From the NCBI RefSeq assembly GCF_024518835.1, contig NZ_JANIGO010000001.1:310001-374000 (forward strand): a DNA stretch of 64,000 nt, read 5' to 3'. This DNA is from Limnobacter humi (GTDB taxonomy: Bacteria > Pseudomonadota > Gammaproteobacteria > Burkholderiales > Burkholderiaceae_B). The notes beneath the pieces were generated by a model that saw only the letters and a program-made list of their open reading frames with translations, was not told the DNA's origin and did not search any database. This document shows positions 30,049 through 38,816 of the stretch, in pieces; positions within the stretch are counted from its first letter, which is position 1; each line of letters begins with the position of its first letter. Position numbers and translations under genes: made by a program.

Positions 30049-30820
30049 ACCCTTGGTGGTGATGGCACACGGCTGGGCCTACACACCCACATTTTTTGAA
30101 CCCTGGCTGCACCAGTTGGCCACCGAACAACCCACCCTGTTTGCGGCGATGGACTGGTGTCTGCTGGATGCCGGTTATAGCCAGCAGACCAGTCAGAACC
30201 TGCGCATTGGCCCAGTGAACATCCCTTGCCTGTCAGCCACCGCACTTTACCCCGTGTTGCGGCAGGCCCTGCGCTGCGTGGGCATTGGGCATTCCATGGG
30301 GCTTTCAACACTGCTGGAGTGCGCCAGCCAAGCAGAAAAACACTGGGCTCATTTGGTGAGCCTGAACGGGTTTACACACTTTACAGCGCGCCACACCGAC
30401 CAACCCGGCACGCCCGCGCGCGTGCTGGAACGCATGCTGCGGCGTGCCCATCAAAACCTGCCTGCCGTGGTGGACGAATTCCAAATCCGCAGTGGCTGTA
30501 CGCAAACCGCAGCCTGGAATGACCAGGCGCTGTTGCACGACCTTCAACGCCTCATGACGCTTGACAGCCGCCCCCTGCTCCTGCGCGCCACGGACCAAGG
30601 CACCACCCTGACCTGCCTGCACAACCTTGACGATGCAATTGTTTCAGCGGAATTGACAGCCCAGTGTTTTCAGCCGTGGGCACAAGCCATGACACTACCG
30701 GGCGCGCACAGCGACATGATGCAGACGCCACGCCGGTATACTTCATCAACATCGCCTTTGGTGATCACCTTGACAGAGGCCGCCCAATTGGCCATCACCA
30801 AGCCCCACCAAAACCATTGA
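30032..30820 (+). CDS. Alpha/beta hydrolase, probable BioH-type pimeloyl-ACP methyl ester esterase
   Basis: 262 residues, overlapping bioF by 17 bases. The oxyanion HGW (residues 12-14) and nucleophile elbow GIGHSMG (about 87-93) mark an alpha/beta hydrolase; a C-terminal Asp (LDDA) and His (PGAHSD) complete a plausible triad. Its place directly before bioC argues that it removes the methyl group BioC adds, the BioH job, but similarity to E. coli BioH is limited by eye. BioG, BioJ and BioK do the same job elsewhere, so the exact class is open. Confidence 0.75.
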   Translation: MSTLVKPLVVMAHGWAYTPTFFEPWLHQLATEQPTLFAAMDWCLLDAGYSQQTSQNLRIGPVNIPCLSATALYPVLRQALRCVGIGHSMGLSTLLECASQAEKHWAHLVSLNGFTHFTARHTDQPGTPARVLERMLRRAHQNLPAVVDEFQIRSGCTQTAAWNDQALLHDLQRLMTLDSRPLLLRATDQGTTLTCLHNLDDAIVSAELTAQCFQPWAQAMTLPGAHSDMMQTPRRYTSSTSPLVITLTEAAQLAITKPHQNH

Positions 30821-31623
30821 GCATTGCATTGAACCATCCGACCATTCCATTGGCCCATGCCGAGCGGTTTTCCCAGGCCGCCCAACAGTATGAGCACCAT
30901 GCCCGTGTGCAACGGCATGTGGCCGCGCACTTGTGGAAATGGTCACAGGCCCTGCTCGAGAGTGAGGCCCGTGCATTTTCACCCCAGGCCTGTGTGGATG
31001 TGGGCTGTGGCACCGGGTTCCTCACGGACCGCATGCTCAAACACTACCCACAGTTGCCCGTGCACGCCGTGGACATGGCACCGGGCATGCTGGCAGCCCT
31101 GCAAGCCAAACACCCCGGCCATACGCAACTGCACACGCACTGCTTGAATGGTGAAACCCTGTCGATGGAACACCTGTGGATTCCCCCGCACTCACTGCTG
31201 ATGTCCAGCATGTGTGCCCAGTGGTTTGACGACCTGGAAGCCGCGGTGCGCCGCTGGCTGTCGGTGTCCAACACCGTGGCCTTCAGCGTGTTGCTGGACG
31301 GCTCATTCCAGGTCTGGAAGGCAGCCCATGAAGAAACCGGGCAAGCCTGTGGCTTGCGGGCATTGCCCACCGCGGCCCAGCTTGAACACATGGTCAATAC
31401 CCTGGTCAGTGAAGGCCTGGTGGTCCGCAGCGCCCTGCATGACAAAGAATTCCTGGACCACCACACTGACGGGCTTTCATTTGCGCGCAGCTTGCGCTTC
31501 ATTGGCGCCGACCAGCCCCATGCACAGCACCAGCCTGTGCAACTGCGCAAGGTGATCCGCGCCTTGGGTGGTGCCTGTACACTGAACTATCATCTCGGCT
31601 TTTATTGTCTTGAACGCGCATGA
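30817..31623 (+). CDS. bioC: BioC, malonyl-ACP O-methyltransferase
   Basis: 268 residues from a proposed TTG start at 30817 that overlaps the preceding stop (TTGA). SAM motif VDVGCGTGFLTD near residue 60, then DMAPGML; the N-terminal FSQAAQQYEHHARVQ is typical of BioC. It methylates malonyl-ACP so that fatty-acid synthesis can build the pimeloyl chain. Longer frames back to 30664 lie inside the esterase gene and look non-homologous; a TTG at 30829 is an alternative start. Confidence 0.9.
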   Translation: MSIALNHPTIPLAHAERFSQAAQQYEHHARVQRHVAAHLWKWSQALLESEARAFSPQACVDVGCGTGFLTDRMLKHYPQLPVHAVDMAPGMLAALQAKHPGHTQLHTHCLNGETLSMEHLWIPPHSLLMSSMCAQWFDDLEAAVRRWLSVSNTVAFSVLLDGSFQVWKAAHEETGQACGLRALPTAAQLEHMVNTLVSEGLVVRSALHDKEFLDHHTDGLSFARSLRFIGADQPHAQHQPVQLRKVIRALGGACTLNYHLGFYCLERA

Positions 31624-32252
31624 GCTCAGCGACTTCTCGATCGGTTTTTGTCACAGGCACCGACACCGGCATTGGTAAAACCGTGGTCAGTGCCTGGCTT
31701 TGCCTGCACTGGGCCAGCCATTACTGGAAGCCTGTTCAAAGCGGGCTGGATGGCGGAACCGACAGCCAGTGGGTGGCGCTACTCAGCGGCGTCACCCCCT
31801 TGCCGGAACGCCACCGCCTGACAGCCCCGCTGTCGCCCCACCAGTCTGCCGAGCTGGATGGCATCCAGATCCAACTTCAGGATTTTGAATTGCCCAAGGC
31901 CGAACGCTTGGTGGTGGAGGGTGCGGGCGGCTGCCAAGTGCCGCTGAACTGGCAACACACCATGCTGGACCTGATGAAACACCTGCGCCTGCCCGCCCTG
32001 TTGGTGGCCCGCAGTGGCTTGGGCACCATCAACCACACGGTGTTGTCCCTACAAGCCCTGAAAGCCGCCCAAGTGCCCGTGCTGGGTGTGGTCATGGTGG
32101 GCGAACGCAACCCAGCCAACCGCAAGGCGATTGAACATTTTGGTCAGGTGCCGGTGCTGGCGGAACTCCCCGTGTTGGCGAACCTGGACCGAGAGCACCT
32201 GGCTGCCCAACCCATGCCCAAAGCACTGCATGACGCACTGGAGGCCCTGTGA
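31620..32252 (+). CDS. bioD: BioD, dethiobiotin synthetase
   Basis: 210 residues. ATP-dependent carboxylation and ring closure of diaminopelargonate to dethiobiotin. P-loop FVTGTDTGIGKTVVSAWL near the N-terminus, then YWKPVQSG, VEGAGGCQVPL and LVARSGLGTINHTVLS. Four-base overlaps with bioC and bioA. Confidence 0.95.
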   Translation: MSSATSRSVFVTGTDTGIGKTVVSAWLCLHWASHYWKPVQSGLDGGTDSQWVALLSGVTPLPERHRLTAPLSPHQSAELDGIQIQLQDFELPKAERLVVEGAGGCQVPLNWQHTMLDLMKHLRLPALLVARSGLGTINHTVLSLQALKAAQVPVLGVVMVGERNPANRKAIEHFGQVPVLAELPVLANLDREHLAAQPMPKALHDALEAL

Positions 32253-33622
32253 GCAAGGTCGACCTCACCCCATGGCAGGTCGACGATGCCCAGTTTTGTT
32301 GGCACCCCTTCACCCAAGCCCACACCGCCAAACCACCGGTGGTCATGGTTCGCGGCGAAGCCGAGTTCTTGTGGGACGAGCACGGAAAACGCTACTTCGA
32401 CGCAGTGTCCAGTTGGTGGGTCAATATTCACGGCCACTGCAACCCCACCATTGCCCAAGCCGTGGCTGAACAAGCCAGGCAACTCGAGCATGTGATGTTT
32501 GCCGGCATTGCCCACCCGCCAGCCATCGAACTGGCCAAAGCCCTGATCGACTGTGCACCAGCGCCCATGGCCAAGGTGTTTTATTCCGACAATGGCTCCA
32601 CCGCCATTGAAGTAGCCCTGAAAATGGTGTTTCAGTACTGGCAAAACCTCGATGGCCCGCACAGCCCGCGCAAGCGCCTCATTGCCCTTCAAGGTGGTTA
32701 CCACGGCGACACCTTTGGCGCCATGGCCGCAGGCCAGTCCAGCGGGTTTTACGACCCGTTCAAACCCTGGCTGTTTAACGTGGACTTTATTGAATGCGGC
32801 ACCTGCGCCTGCACGGAAGACGCCGCGCTGGCCCAACTGGACGCCTTGCTGGCCGAGCAAGGCGAGCACATGGCGGCCATGATTCTGGAGCCACTGATTC
32901 AGGGCGCTGCCGGCATGCGCATGATGCGCCCTGCCTTTGTGGCCGAGCTGTGCAAGCGTTGCCATGCAGCCGGTGTATTGGTGATTTTCGATGAAGTGTT
33001 CACCGGCTTTGGCCGCACGGGCACCCTGTTTGCAGCCGACGCGGTGGCCGAGCAAGGCGGGCATGCCGACATCATTTGCCTGTCCAAAGGGCTTACCGGC
33101 GGATTCATGCCCATGGCGGCCACCCTGGCCTCCCAAGCCATCTACGATGCCTTCCTGAGCCCTGAGGTGAACAAGGCCCTGCTGCATGGCCACTCCTACA
33201 CCGCCAACCCGCTGGGGTGCGCTGCGGCACTGGCCAGCCTGCGGCTGTTGCGCAGTGAACCCGTGCAAGGCCGCCTGCGGGACATTCAGGCTGTGCATGC
33301 AGACTGGCTGCCCCGCCTGGCCACCCACCCTCAAATTCAAAACCCGAGGGTGTGCGGCACCGTGGCAGCCTTTGAGATACAATCGGCGCAGAACGGGTAT
33401 GGTTCATCCGTCAGCCAACGGCTGCGCGAAACCTTCATGGAACGCGGCATTGTGGTGCGGCCCCTGGGCAACACCCTGTACTGGATACCCCCCTACTGCA
33501 CATCGCCCAGCACACTGAAAGGTGCCTACAACACCCTGATGGACGTGCTGGATGACTGGGCAGCACCCCCACAAAAAAACGCGCCCACACGCCCACCCGG
33601 CACAGGCAGCGAACTGTTCTGA
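32249..33622 (+). CDS. bioA: BioA, adenosylmethionine-8-amino-7-oxononanoate aminotransferase
   Basis: 457 residues from a GTG start inside GTGA at 32249-32252. PLP aminotransferase using SAM as amino donor. WHPFTQ, SSWWVNIHGH, FYSDNGSTAIEVALKM, GGYHGDTFGAMA and the PLP lysine in LSKGLTGGFMP identify BioA. The C-terminus carries an extra polar tail of roughly 25 residues (PPQKNAPTRPPGTGSE). Confidence 0.96.
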   Translation: MSKVDLTPWQVDDAQFCWHPFTQAHTAKPPVVMVRGEAEFLWDEHGKRYFDAVSSWWVNIHGHCNPTIAQAVAEQARQLEHVMFAGIAHPPAIELAKALIDCAPAPMAKVFYSDNGSTAIEVALKMVFQYWQNLDGPHSPRKRLIALQGGYHGDTFGAMAAGQSSGFYDPFKPWLFNVDFIECGTCACTEDAALAQLDALLAEQGEHMAAMILEPLIQGAAGMRMMRPAFVAELCKRCHAAGVLVIFDEVFTGFGRTGTLFAADAVAEQGGHADIICLSKGLTGGFMPMAATLASQAIYDAFLSPEVNKALLHGHSYTANPLGCAAALASLRLLRSEPVQGRLRDIQAVHADWLPRLATHPQIQNPRVCGTVAAFEIQSAQNGYGSSVSQRLRETFMERGIVVRPLGNTLYWIPPYCTSPSTLKGAYNTLMDVLDDWAAPPQKNAPTRPPGTGSELF

Positions 33623-33631
33623 AGGAAGCAC

Positions 33632-34639
33632 ATGGAAAGCCAGATTACCTGGGTTGAAAAGCCCACCGCCACCTGCACAACAGGCCAATGCAACAACGCC
33701 ACACAACGCTGGAGCGTGGCCGACATTGAAGCCCTGTTTGCCCTGCCCTTCAACGATTTGATGTTCAAGGCGCAACAAGTGCACCGTGCCCACCACGATG
33801 CCAATGCGGTTCAACTGTCGACCCTGCTGTCGATTAAAACCGGTGGCTGCCCCGAAGACTGCGCGTATTGCCCCCAGTCGGCCAAGTACGACACTGGCGT
33901 GGACACTGAAAAACTGATGCCGCTGGACGAGGTGCTGAAAGCCGCCCAAGCCGCCAAAGACAAAGGCGCCACCCGCTTTTGCATGGGTGCGGCCTGGCGC
34001 AGCCCCAAAGACCACCAGGTGGACGCGGTGGGCGAAATGGTCAGCGCCGTGAAGGCCATGGGCCTGGAAACCTGCGTCACCCTGGGCATGCTCAAAGACC
34101 ACCAGGCCAAAGCCCTGCAACAGGCCGGGCTGGACTACTACAACCACAACCTGGACACCTCACCCGACTTTTACGGCGACATCATCAGTACCCGCACCTA
34201 CCAGGACCGCCTGGACACCTTGGAACATGTGCGCGAAGCCGGAATCAAAGTGTGCTGTGGCGGCATTGTGGGCCTGGGTGAAAACCTGCAGCAGCGCGCC
34301 GGGCTGATTGCCCAACTGGCCAACATGGATGAACCACCCGAGTCGGTGCCCATCAACAACCTGGTGAAGGTAGAAGGCACGCCCTTGGCAGCCAATGAGG
34401 ACATCGACCCACTGGACTTTGTGCGCACCATTGCGGTGGCCCGCATCACCATGCCCAAGAGTTTTGTGCGCTTGTCGGCTGGGCGTGAGCAAATGAGCGA
34501 AAGTACACAGGCCCTGTGTTTCCTGGCTGGTGCCAACTCTATTTTCTATGGCGAAAAACTGTTGGTTACGGACAACCCCGAACTGGACCGTGACACGCGC
34601 CTGTTTGAAAAACTTGGTCTGAAACGCTTTGAAAGTTGA
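33632..34639 (+). CDS. bioB: BioB, biotin synthase
   Basis: 335 residues. Radical SAM enzyme inserting sulfur into dethiobiotin. [13 protein letters not shown] gives the CX3CX2C cluster ligands; [22 protein letters not shown] and the [11 protein letters not shown] and RLSAGRE blocks are conserved, including the Arg of the second cluster site. A GAAGGA ribosome site precedes the ATG, the clearest in this operon. Last gene of the biotin set. Confidence 0.98.
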   Translation: MESQITWVEKPTATCTTGQCNNATQRWSVADIEALFALPFNDLMFKAQQVHRAHHDANAVQLSTLLSIKTGGCPEDCAYCPQSAKYDTGVDTEKLMPLDEVLKAAQAAKDKGATRFCMGAAWRSPKDHQVDAVGEMVSAVKAMGLETCVTLGMLKDHQAKALQQAGLDYYNHNLDTSPDFYGDIISTRTYQDRLDTLEHVREAGIKVCCGGIVGLGENLQQRAGLIAQLANMDEPPESVPINNLVKVEGTPLAANEDIDPLDFVRTIAVARITMPKSFVRLSAGREQMSESTQALCFLAGANSIFYGEKLLVTDNPELDRDTRLFEKLGLKRFES

Positions 34640-34838
34640 CTGTGAAGTAGCCCACCTTACCCATTGAATTCATTGAATTTTAACCGAGGCAACATGTGTA
34701 AAATTCGTTTTCAAATCAATGAGTTGGGGGGTGGGTCACCCATTTGTTCGATCTTTTCGTCTCCAAAACACTGGCCCATAATGGAATCATCGAGTCAGCC
34801 CACCGCACACACAGCATGCGAGTGACAGGAGAACGACC

Positions 34839-35258
34839 ATGAATACCACCCAGTTGTTTCGCCACAGTGCCAAAGCCTGTTTGCTGGCCGCCAGCCTTGC
34901 ATGCAGCACGTTGGCCCATGCGCAAGCGGGCACCGGCCTCACCCTGAACCTGGATGACAAAAACCCGCTGAGCCAATGGGGCCGCTGGACCTACATCGAC
35001 CAATCCGGACCAGGCTGGGGCTTGAAGCTGAACCAGGACCGTGGCCACATTCCCTTAACAGCCAATTGGCGGCAAGGCGACTGGGTGTTCAAATTGAGCA
35101 AGGATGCACTGAACGACCAGCATGACCTGTTCTTTGGTTTGCGACTGTCGGAAGATGCACTGCAATCCACCTCGTTGGGCTGCATGAGCAACCGCAAGAA
35201 AAACAGCCTGTACGCGACCGAAATGTGTGGTGTGCGGATGGACGTGAATTTGAAATAA
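34839..35258 (+). CDS. Small secreted protein of unknown function
   Basis: 139 residues with a signal peptide (MNTTQLFRHSAKACLLAASL..., cut after about AHAQA, residue 30). Good ribosome site ACAGGAG before the ATG. The mature part is about 110 residues, rich in Trp, Asp and Gly, with two late cysteines (LGCMSN, EMCGVR) that could form a disulfide. No family recognised. Stands alone, 200 bases after bioB, with its own terminator, so it is probably an independent unit. Confidence 0.75.
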   Translation: MNTTQLFRHSAKACLLAASLACSTLAHAQAGTGLTLNLDDKNPLSQWGRWTYIDQSGPGWGLKLNQDRGHIPLTANWRQGDWVFKLSKDALNDQHDLFFGLRLSEDALQSTSLGCMSNRKKNSLYATEMCGVRMDVNLK

Positions 35259-35282
35259 AGAATACCGCTGCGGATGCAGCAA

Positions 35283-35320
35283 AAACCCCGGACGGCTGAA
35301 TGCCGACCCGGGGTTTTTTA
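35283..35320 (+). terminator. Intrinsic terminator after the small secreted-protein gene
   Basis: AACCCCGG (about 35284-35290) pairs with CCGGGGTT about 20 bases on, followed by six T and A on the plus strand; five A precede it, so it may also act on the minus strand. Confidence 0.85.
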
Positions 35321-35341
35321 TTGGCGGCACGCCGTACCACC

Positions 35342-35371
35342 AAAGAAAAAGCCACCCGAAGGTGGCTTTCT
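35342..35371 (-). terminator. Intrinsic terminator of the porin gene
   Basis: Read on the minus strand: GCCACC (35366-35361), a short loop around TTCG, GGTGGC (35356-35351), then five T. Lies 30 bases beyond the porin stop codon. Confidence 0.85.
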
Positions 35372-35397
35372 CATCAACCAATTTCACTTACGTCAAA

Positions 35398-36558
35398 TTA
35401 GAAGTTGTGGCGCAGACCCAGAACGATCGAATTGTCCTTGGTTTCTACCAGTGCGTTGGTCGCAGAGGTGCTCTCACGTGTTGTGCGGTTGTAACCAACG
35501 TAGGAGCGTGTACGCTTGCTGAAGTCGTAGTAAGCAGACACTTGGAACTGCTTGTTGTCTACGTCTTGCGCACCAGCAGCTTGCGACAGGGCACCGTTCA
35601 ACTGCTTGCCGTTTTCGGACATTGCGTACATGGCTTGCAGACCGTAGTTAGAAGCCAGGGGTACCAGTGTGGAAATTGCGTACTGGTTGTCGGAATCACG
35701 ACCACCGTAGTACTTCTGCTGTGCGAACAAACCGCCAACTTGGGCCACGCCAAAGTTGTAGGATGCGCCGATCTGAGCTTGGCTCTTTACTGCACCGGTT
35801 ACAGCCAAAGCGTTCTGGGCGTTGGTGTAGCCGTCTGTACCATCACGACGCTCGTAACCAGCACCGAATGTCAGCGCGCCGAGTGTGTAGTCAGCAGACA
35901 CGGAAGTCTGACGCTGACCGTTTTCGAACGCAGCTGGGTTCTGAGCTGGGTTTACAGCAGTCAGAGCACCAGAACCTTGGTCGGTACCAGCCAGTACGTG
36001 ACGGGCGCTGATGCGCACGCCAGCGATGTTGCCAGCATAGCCAATGGCGTTGGACACGCGCTGGTTACGCAGGATCACTTCGTCGTTGGTAGCACCGGAA
36101 CCAACAACAGTCAGCTGACCAGCGTTGTTGTTCACGTTGAAGATGTAAGCAGAAGCCTGGTTGTACAGAGGGGCTTGGGAGTCATTGCCACCGTCTTGTG
36201 AACCAACAACCACGGTACCGAAGCTGCCCTTCATACCCAGGTAGGCATGACGTGTGGACAGAGGACCAGCTGCGCCAGCGGCACCAGAAGCCACGTTATC
36301 AGTGTCAACACCGAATTCGTAGGCGAAAATTGCAGACAAACCGCCGCCCAGGTCTTCAACACCGCGCACGCCCAGACGTGAAGACTGGTCAACGATAGTG
36401 GGTTGTGTGCTGGTTGTTGTTCCCAGACCGTCAGTCTTGGAAGAGTTGTATTCCAGACCTTGGTGGATACGGCCATACAGAGTTACGTTGGATGCATCAG
36501 CAAAAACTGGAGCGGCGAAGGCCAGACCCAGTGCAGCAGCTACGAGCTTCTTGTTCAT
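35398..36558 (-). CDS. Gram-negative general porin (Burkholderiales type)
   Basis: 386 residues. Signal peptide MNKKLVAAALGLAFAAPVFA, then SNVTLYGRIHQGLEY, the first strand typical of betaproteobacterial porins, RLGVRGVEDLGGGLSAIF, and a final beta strand ending HNF with the terminal Phe needed for outer-membrane assembly. It forms a trimeric diffusion channel. Ribosome site AAGGGTGA precedes the ATG. Dense use of preferred codons suggests high expression. Confidence 0.95.
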   Translation of the reverse strand: MNKKLVAAALGLAFAAPVFADASNVTLYGRIHQGLEYNSSKTDGLGTTTSTQPTIVDQSSRLGVRGVEDLGGGLSAIFAYEFGVDTDNVASGAAGAAGPLSTRHAYLGMKGSFGTVVVGSQDGGNDSQAPLYNQASAYIFNVNNNAGQLTVVGSGATNDEVILRNQRVSNAIGYAGNIAGVRISARHVLAGTDQGSGALTAVNPAQNPAAFENGQRQTSVSADYTLGALTFGAGYERRDGTDGYTNAQNALAVTGAVKSQAQIGASYNFGVAQVGGLFAQQKYYGGRDSDNQYAISTLVPLASNYGLQAMYAMSENGKQLNGALSQAAGAQDVDNKQFQVSAYYDFSKRTRSYVGYNRTTRESTSATNALVETKDNSIVLGLRHNF

Positions 36559-36862
36559 ATTTCACCCTTATTAGTGTTGGTTGAATCTTTGCCGCCTTGC
36601 GGGGCGGCACGAGAGACAATGTACACGGGGAGGCTTGGGGCAACCAACCAAATCATGAGGTGAAGATTAAAAAACGCGGGAATTTGTCGCTGTCGTGCAA
36701 CACGACTTTTGGGGGATTGGGCCACAACCCCTTGTAAAGGGACGGCGCCAAAACCCGCATGAATACTGGAAGCACTTGAAATTCAGGGGCTTAAACACCC
36801 AAGCCGCCCGAAAGCAGGTTTGGGGTTACATCCAGCCCCCTGTGCGGTTTAACAGTGTCGGT
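36559..36862 (-). promoter_or_regulatory. Porin leader and promoter region without a gene
   Basis: 304 bases between the porin start and the preceding minus-strand gene. A 7-bp hairpin (TGCCGCC at 36590-36596 with GGCGGCA at 36603-36609) lies about 35 bases upstream of the porin ATG and could stabilise its mRNA. No convincing open reading frame or other element is seen. Confidence 0.4.
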
Positions 36863-37657
36863 TTATGCCAACAAGAGGCGGTTTTCCCGGCCCATTTCCC
36901 GGCAAATTCGGGTGACATCGGGCGACCAGGCCTTCACCTCATCGGCGTAGGCCAGCATGCCCAGTGTGGAAGACCAGTCCAAGGCGAGAACCGCGCCGGG
37001 CAGGCTGCGGCACAAGCGCTGGGCGAGCAAGCCAACAGAACGACCCGGCTCCACCAGCACAATGCCGGTGCAGTGGGTGGCTGGTGCAGCACCGGTTTGG
37101 CTGCCCTGCCATCGAGATTGCAGCAGGTGGGGCGCATCATCGGCCATGCCCAACACCACCACCCGCCTGCGCAAGGTGGGGTCCACCGTGCGGTAATGCC
37201 GGCTGGCCTGTGCCAAGGCTTGGGCGCCGGCGTCCAGCAGTGGGGTGGCGGTGTGCCCGCCCTGGGGTTCCAAACCAGCACGCAGCAGCGGCACATGGCC
37301 CATGCGGCGTGCCAGGGCGTTCAGGAAGGCGGCTGAACGGGATGGAACCGGTGAAGGCTGCAAGCAAAAAACCGTCAGCGGCAGGGTTTGCAGCTTGCGC
37401 AGTTGCGCCCGGCTGGCCCACCAGTGGCCCAAGCGTGACTGGCCCGGGCGGCGGGGCTGCAGGCCTTGCAGGGGAATGTAGGCGTCGACCCGCGTGTCCA
37501 GTTCAAACCAGGCTTTGTTGCCGGGGCTGCTCAACAACACCAGCCCAGCCTGCGGATATTGCGCTTTGAGCATGGTGATGGTGTGCCGGGCATCCATGGC
37601 TTCCACCACAGAGGGGCCAAAGGCCAGGCCGACACACGGCTGGGCCAGTTCGCTCAC
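36863..37657 (-). CDS. Heptosyltransferase-like protein of unknown specificity (GT9-related, divergent)
   Basis: 264 residues from a GTG start that overlaps the previous stop (GTGA at 37657-37654). The N-terminus (ITMLKAQYPQAGLVLLSSP) resembles the start of glycosyltransferase family 9 proteins, and a late segment (GIVLVEPGRSVGLLAQRL) could correspond to their second domain, but the usual GVDSGPMH-type motif is missing. Third gene of a transferase operon. It may be an inactive or highly divergent transferase; the frame continues upstream of the GTG only as overlap with the neighbouring gene. Confidence 0.5.
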   Translation of the reverse strand: MSELAQPCVGLAFGPSVVEAMDARHTITMLKAQYPQAGLVLLSSPGNKAWFELDTRVDAYIPLQGLQPRRPGQSRLGHWWASRAQLRKLQTLPLTVFCLQPSPVPSRSAAFLNALARRMGHVPLLRAGLEPQGGHTATPLLDAGAQALAQASRHYRTVDPTLRRRVVVLGMADDAPHLLQSRWQGSQTGAAPATHCTGIVLVEPGRSVGLLAQRLCRSLPGAVLALDWSSTLGMLAYADEVKAWSPDVTRICREMGRENRLLLA

Positions 37658-38790
37658 CGTGGTCCTTCCAGCCGGTCGTGGGTGAATTGCCCCAGCAGGC
37701 TTTCGATATTGGTGTTGCGGCCAAACTGGGCTTGCACAGCACGTTGGCCTTCGGTCGCCAGCTTTTGGGCGGCAGTGGGGTCGGCCAGTACCTTGGTGAG
37801 CGCTGCAACCCAGGCGGACTCTGCATCTTTGTCGTGCGGGGGCGGGCACACATGGCCGGTGATGCCGTCGCGCACGGTTTCGGGCAAGCCACCCACACGG
37901 CTCACCACCACCGGTACCCCCAAGCCCAAGGCTTCAATCTGGCTCATGCCCAAGGGCTCGTAGCTGGACGGCATCACCAGCACATCGGCCCGTTGAATGA
38001 GGGGTGCCACTGGGTTCAACATGCCCGGGAACACCACATGGCCAGCAATGCCCAGGCGCTGCGCTTCGGTGGCAATGGCGTCTTTCAGTTCACCTTCGCC
38101 AGCGGCAATGTAAGTGAGTGTGGGGAATTGCGGCAGCAAGGCCTTGACCACCCGCAGCATGAAGCTGTGCCCTTTTTCCAAGCGGAACATGGCGGCATGC
38201 ACAATCACCGGTCGACGGTTTAGGTCATTCAGGATTGCCGTGAGCGCAGGCGGCAAGTCCGCATCGGCCGCGGCGCGAATGGCCTCAAAGTCCACACCTG
38301 GGTACAACACGCCAATTTTGTGGGGCAACACCCCACTGCTTTGCAGCAACTGGTCTTTCAGGGCCTGGCTGGGTGTGAAGGTTTGGTCAAACAGTTGGTT
38401 GTACGTAAACGCCTTGGCTGGCCGGGGTTGGTAGGTGCGCATGCGGATCAGGCTGGGCCTTGGGTTGAGCAGGCCCACTTTGGCCAAGGCATGCACGGTG
38501 ATTGCACACAGGTTGGAGTCGTGCCCGCTGTGGCAGACCACCGCCACCGGCCTGTATTGCCGCAACAGTCGGGCCACCTGCACCACGCTGGGCGGGTGCA
38601 AGGCATTGCGAAAGCCGATGTGCTCCACGGGCAAACCCAGCTTGCGGGCTTCTTCGGCAATGCGGCTGCCAGGCCTGCACAAAATGCGGGGCTCATAGCC
38701 TTTGCCTTTCAGGCCAACGGCTTGCTGCAGCAGTTGCAATTCTTGCCCCCCAATGTTTTTGGAGCTTTCTGCAAAAAAAATGCTGGTCAT
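37654..38790 (-). CDS. Family 4 glycosyltransferase (LPS/glycan assembly)
   Basis: 378 residues from the ATG of MTSIFFAES, with GAGGGGGG upstream. GT-B fold: N-terminal KNIGGQELQLLQ, then VLYPGVDFEAI, and the C-terminal nucleotide-sugar E-x7-E motif in YEPLGMSQIEALGLGVPVV followed by GGLPETV. Sugar and acceptor cannot be told. Longer frames upstream lie within the adjacent gene. It is probably co-transcribed with the flanking transferases. Confidence 0.9.
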   Translation of the reverse strand: MTSIFFAESSKNIGGQELQLLQQAVGLKGKGYEPRILCRPGSRIAEEARKLGLPVEHIGFRNALHPPSVVQVARLLRQYRPVAVVCHSGHDSNLCAITVHALAKVGLLNPRPSLIRMRTYQPRPAKAFTYNQLFDQTFTPSQALKDQLLQSSGVLPHKIGVLYPGVDFEAIRAAADADLPPALTAILNDLNRRPVIVHAAMFRLEKGHSFMLRVVKALLPQFPTLTYIAAGEGELKDAIATEAQRLGIAGHVVFPGMLNPVAPLIQRADVLVMPSSYEPLGMSQIEALGLGVPVVVSRVGGLPETVRDGITGHVCPPPHDKDAESAWVAALTKVLADPTAAQKLATEGQRAVQAQFGRNTNIESLLGQFTHDRLEGPR

Positions 38791-38816
38791 GCTGCCCCCC
38801 TCATCGACATGCCCCC

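Noticed and set aside
35283..35371. Repeat or small RNA from two adjacent hairpins.
   Set aside because: Each has a T tract on the correct strand for the convergent neighbouring genes, so two terminators explain them.
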